Shown here: in pieces, positions 5,949 through 6,058 of the stretch
How the letters are laid out: the number at the start of each line of letters is the position of its first letter
Numbering within the stretch: the stretch's first letter is position 1
NCBI GenBank assembly: GCA_947258675.1
Contig: CAMYJP010000232.1
Location: forward strand, 1 to 6,058
DNA: 6,058 nucleotides
Direction: 5' to 3'
DNA from: an uncultured Desulfobulbaceae bacterium
Lineage (GTDB): Bacteria; Desulfobacterota; Desulfobulbia; Desulfobulbales; BM004
The notes under the pieces: generated by a model
Seen by the model: only the letters and a program-made list of their open reading frames with translations
Databases searched by the model: none
What the model was told of the DNA's origin: nothing
Program-made: the position numbers and the translations under genes

Positions 5949-6029
5949 AAAACAGAGAAAAAATAGTTTGAGGGGAAACTAGAACTGTAAACTGTTAAAA
6001 ATCAACAAACAAAAACAAGGAGATAAGAG

Positions 6030-6058
6030 ATGAAAAAGATTATTTCGACCGTGGCAGC
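6030..6058 (+). CDS. start of a probably exported protein, cut by the window end
   Basis: The ATG at 6030 opens a frame MKKIISTVA that continues past the last base. A strong ribosome site, AAGGAGAT at 6017-6024, lies at good spacing. The Lys-Lys start followed by hydrophobic residues is typical of a Sec signal peptide. Only nine codons are visible, so the product cannot be named. The long leader with promoter suggests a well-expressed, regulated gene. Confidence 0.7.

Larger units (their letters stand above)
5617..6029. other. intergenic region with promoter and structured leader
   Basis: The 413 bases between the broken FG-GAP gene and the next gene hold no convincing gene. The first 200 bases are AT-rich with T-runs (for example 5710-5718) and A-runs, without a clear terminator hairpin. 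From 5830 on there are a promoter, a bulged hairpin and two GGA sites that suggest a roughly 165-base leader. On the minus strand a 22-codon frame (5789-5721) reads MKKQARELHKRDDVFRQAFE-like helical sequence, but it has no ribosome site. Confidence 0.6.

Overview
The window is AT-rich and reads as a piece of a Gram-negative chromosome. The most likely source is Desulfobacterota, perhaps Desulfobulbales. This is inferred from the style of the IS1182-type transposase, the ftsB plus family-4 uracil-DNA glycosylase pairing, the lipoprotein and the VCBS/FG-GAP protein. No rRNA or other taxonomic marker is present, so the placement is tentative.

Layout. (1) Positions 1-1824 hold an IS1182-family insertion sequence with a full-length DDE transposase. 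(2) Positions 1818-1980 hold a short decayed locus: the two ends of a four-helix-bundle (S23/23S intervening-sequence-protein-like) gene with its middle deleted and three reading frames mixed, bounded by a 19-bp inverted repeat. (3) Positions 2000-3157 hold a two-gene plus-strand unit, ftsB (divisome) followed by a family-4-type uracil-DNA glycosylase. The glycosylase keeps its four Fe-S cysteines but has lost several expected uracil-pocket residues. (4) A hairpin at 3173-3197 separates this unit from a convergent minus-strand lipoprotein gene (3211-3600). (5) Positions 3601-4103 are non-coding and hold several hairpins. They include a MITE-like element of about 143 bp with CCCTAAATAGT termini that abuts the next gene. 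(6) Positions 4104-5616 hold a secreted TolB-like/FG-GAP protein gene that appears broken by a frameshifting deletion and may also have an in-frame deletion near its N-terminus. (7) Positions 5617-6029 form a long leader region with a sigma70-like promoter, a bulged hairpin and two CsrA-like GGA sites. It precedes a new gene that starts at 6030 with a Lys-rich, signal-peptide-like start and runs off the window.

The genes do not form one pathway. FtsB acts in septum formation, the UDG-like protein belongs to a DNA repair family, and the lipoprotein and FG-GAP protein are envelope proteins. The common theme is erosion and mobile DNA. A transposon, a collapsed four-helix-bundle element, a MITE-like repeat, a broken FG-GAP gene and a UDG with altered active-site residues all lie within 6 kb.
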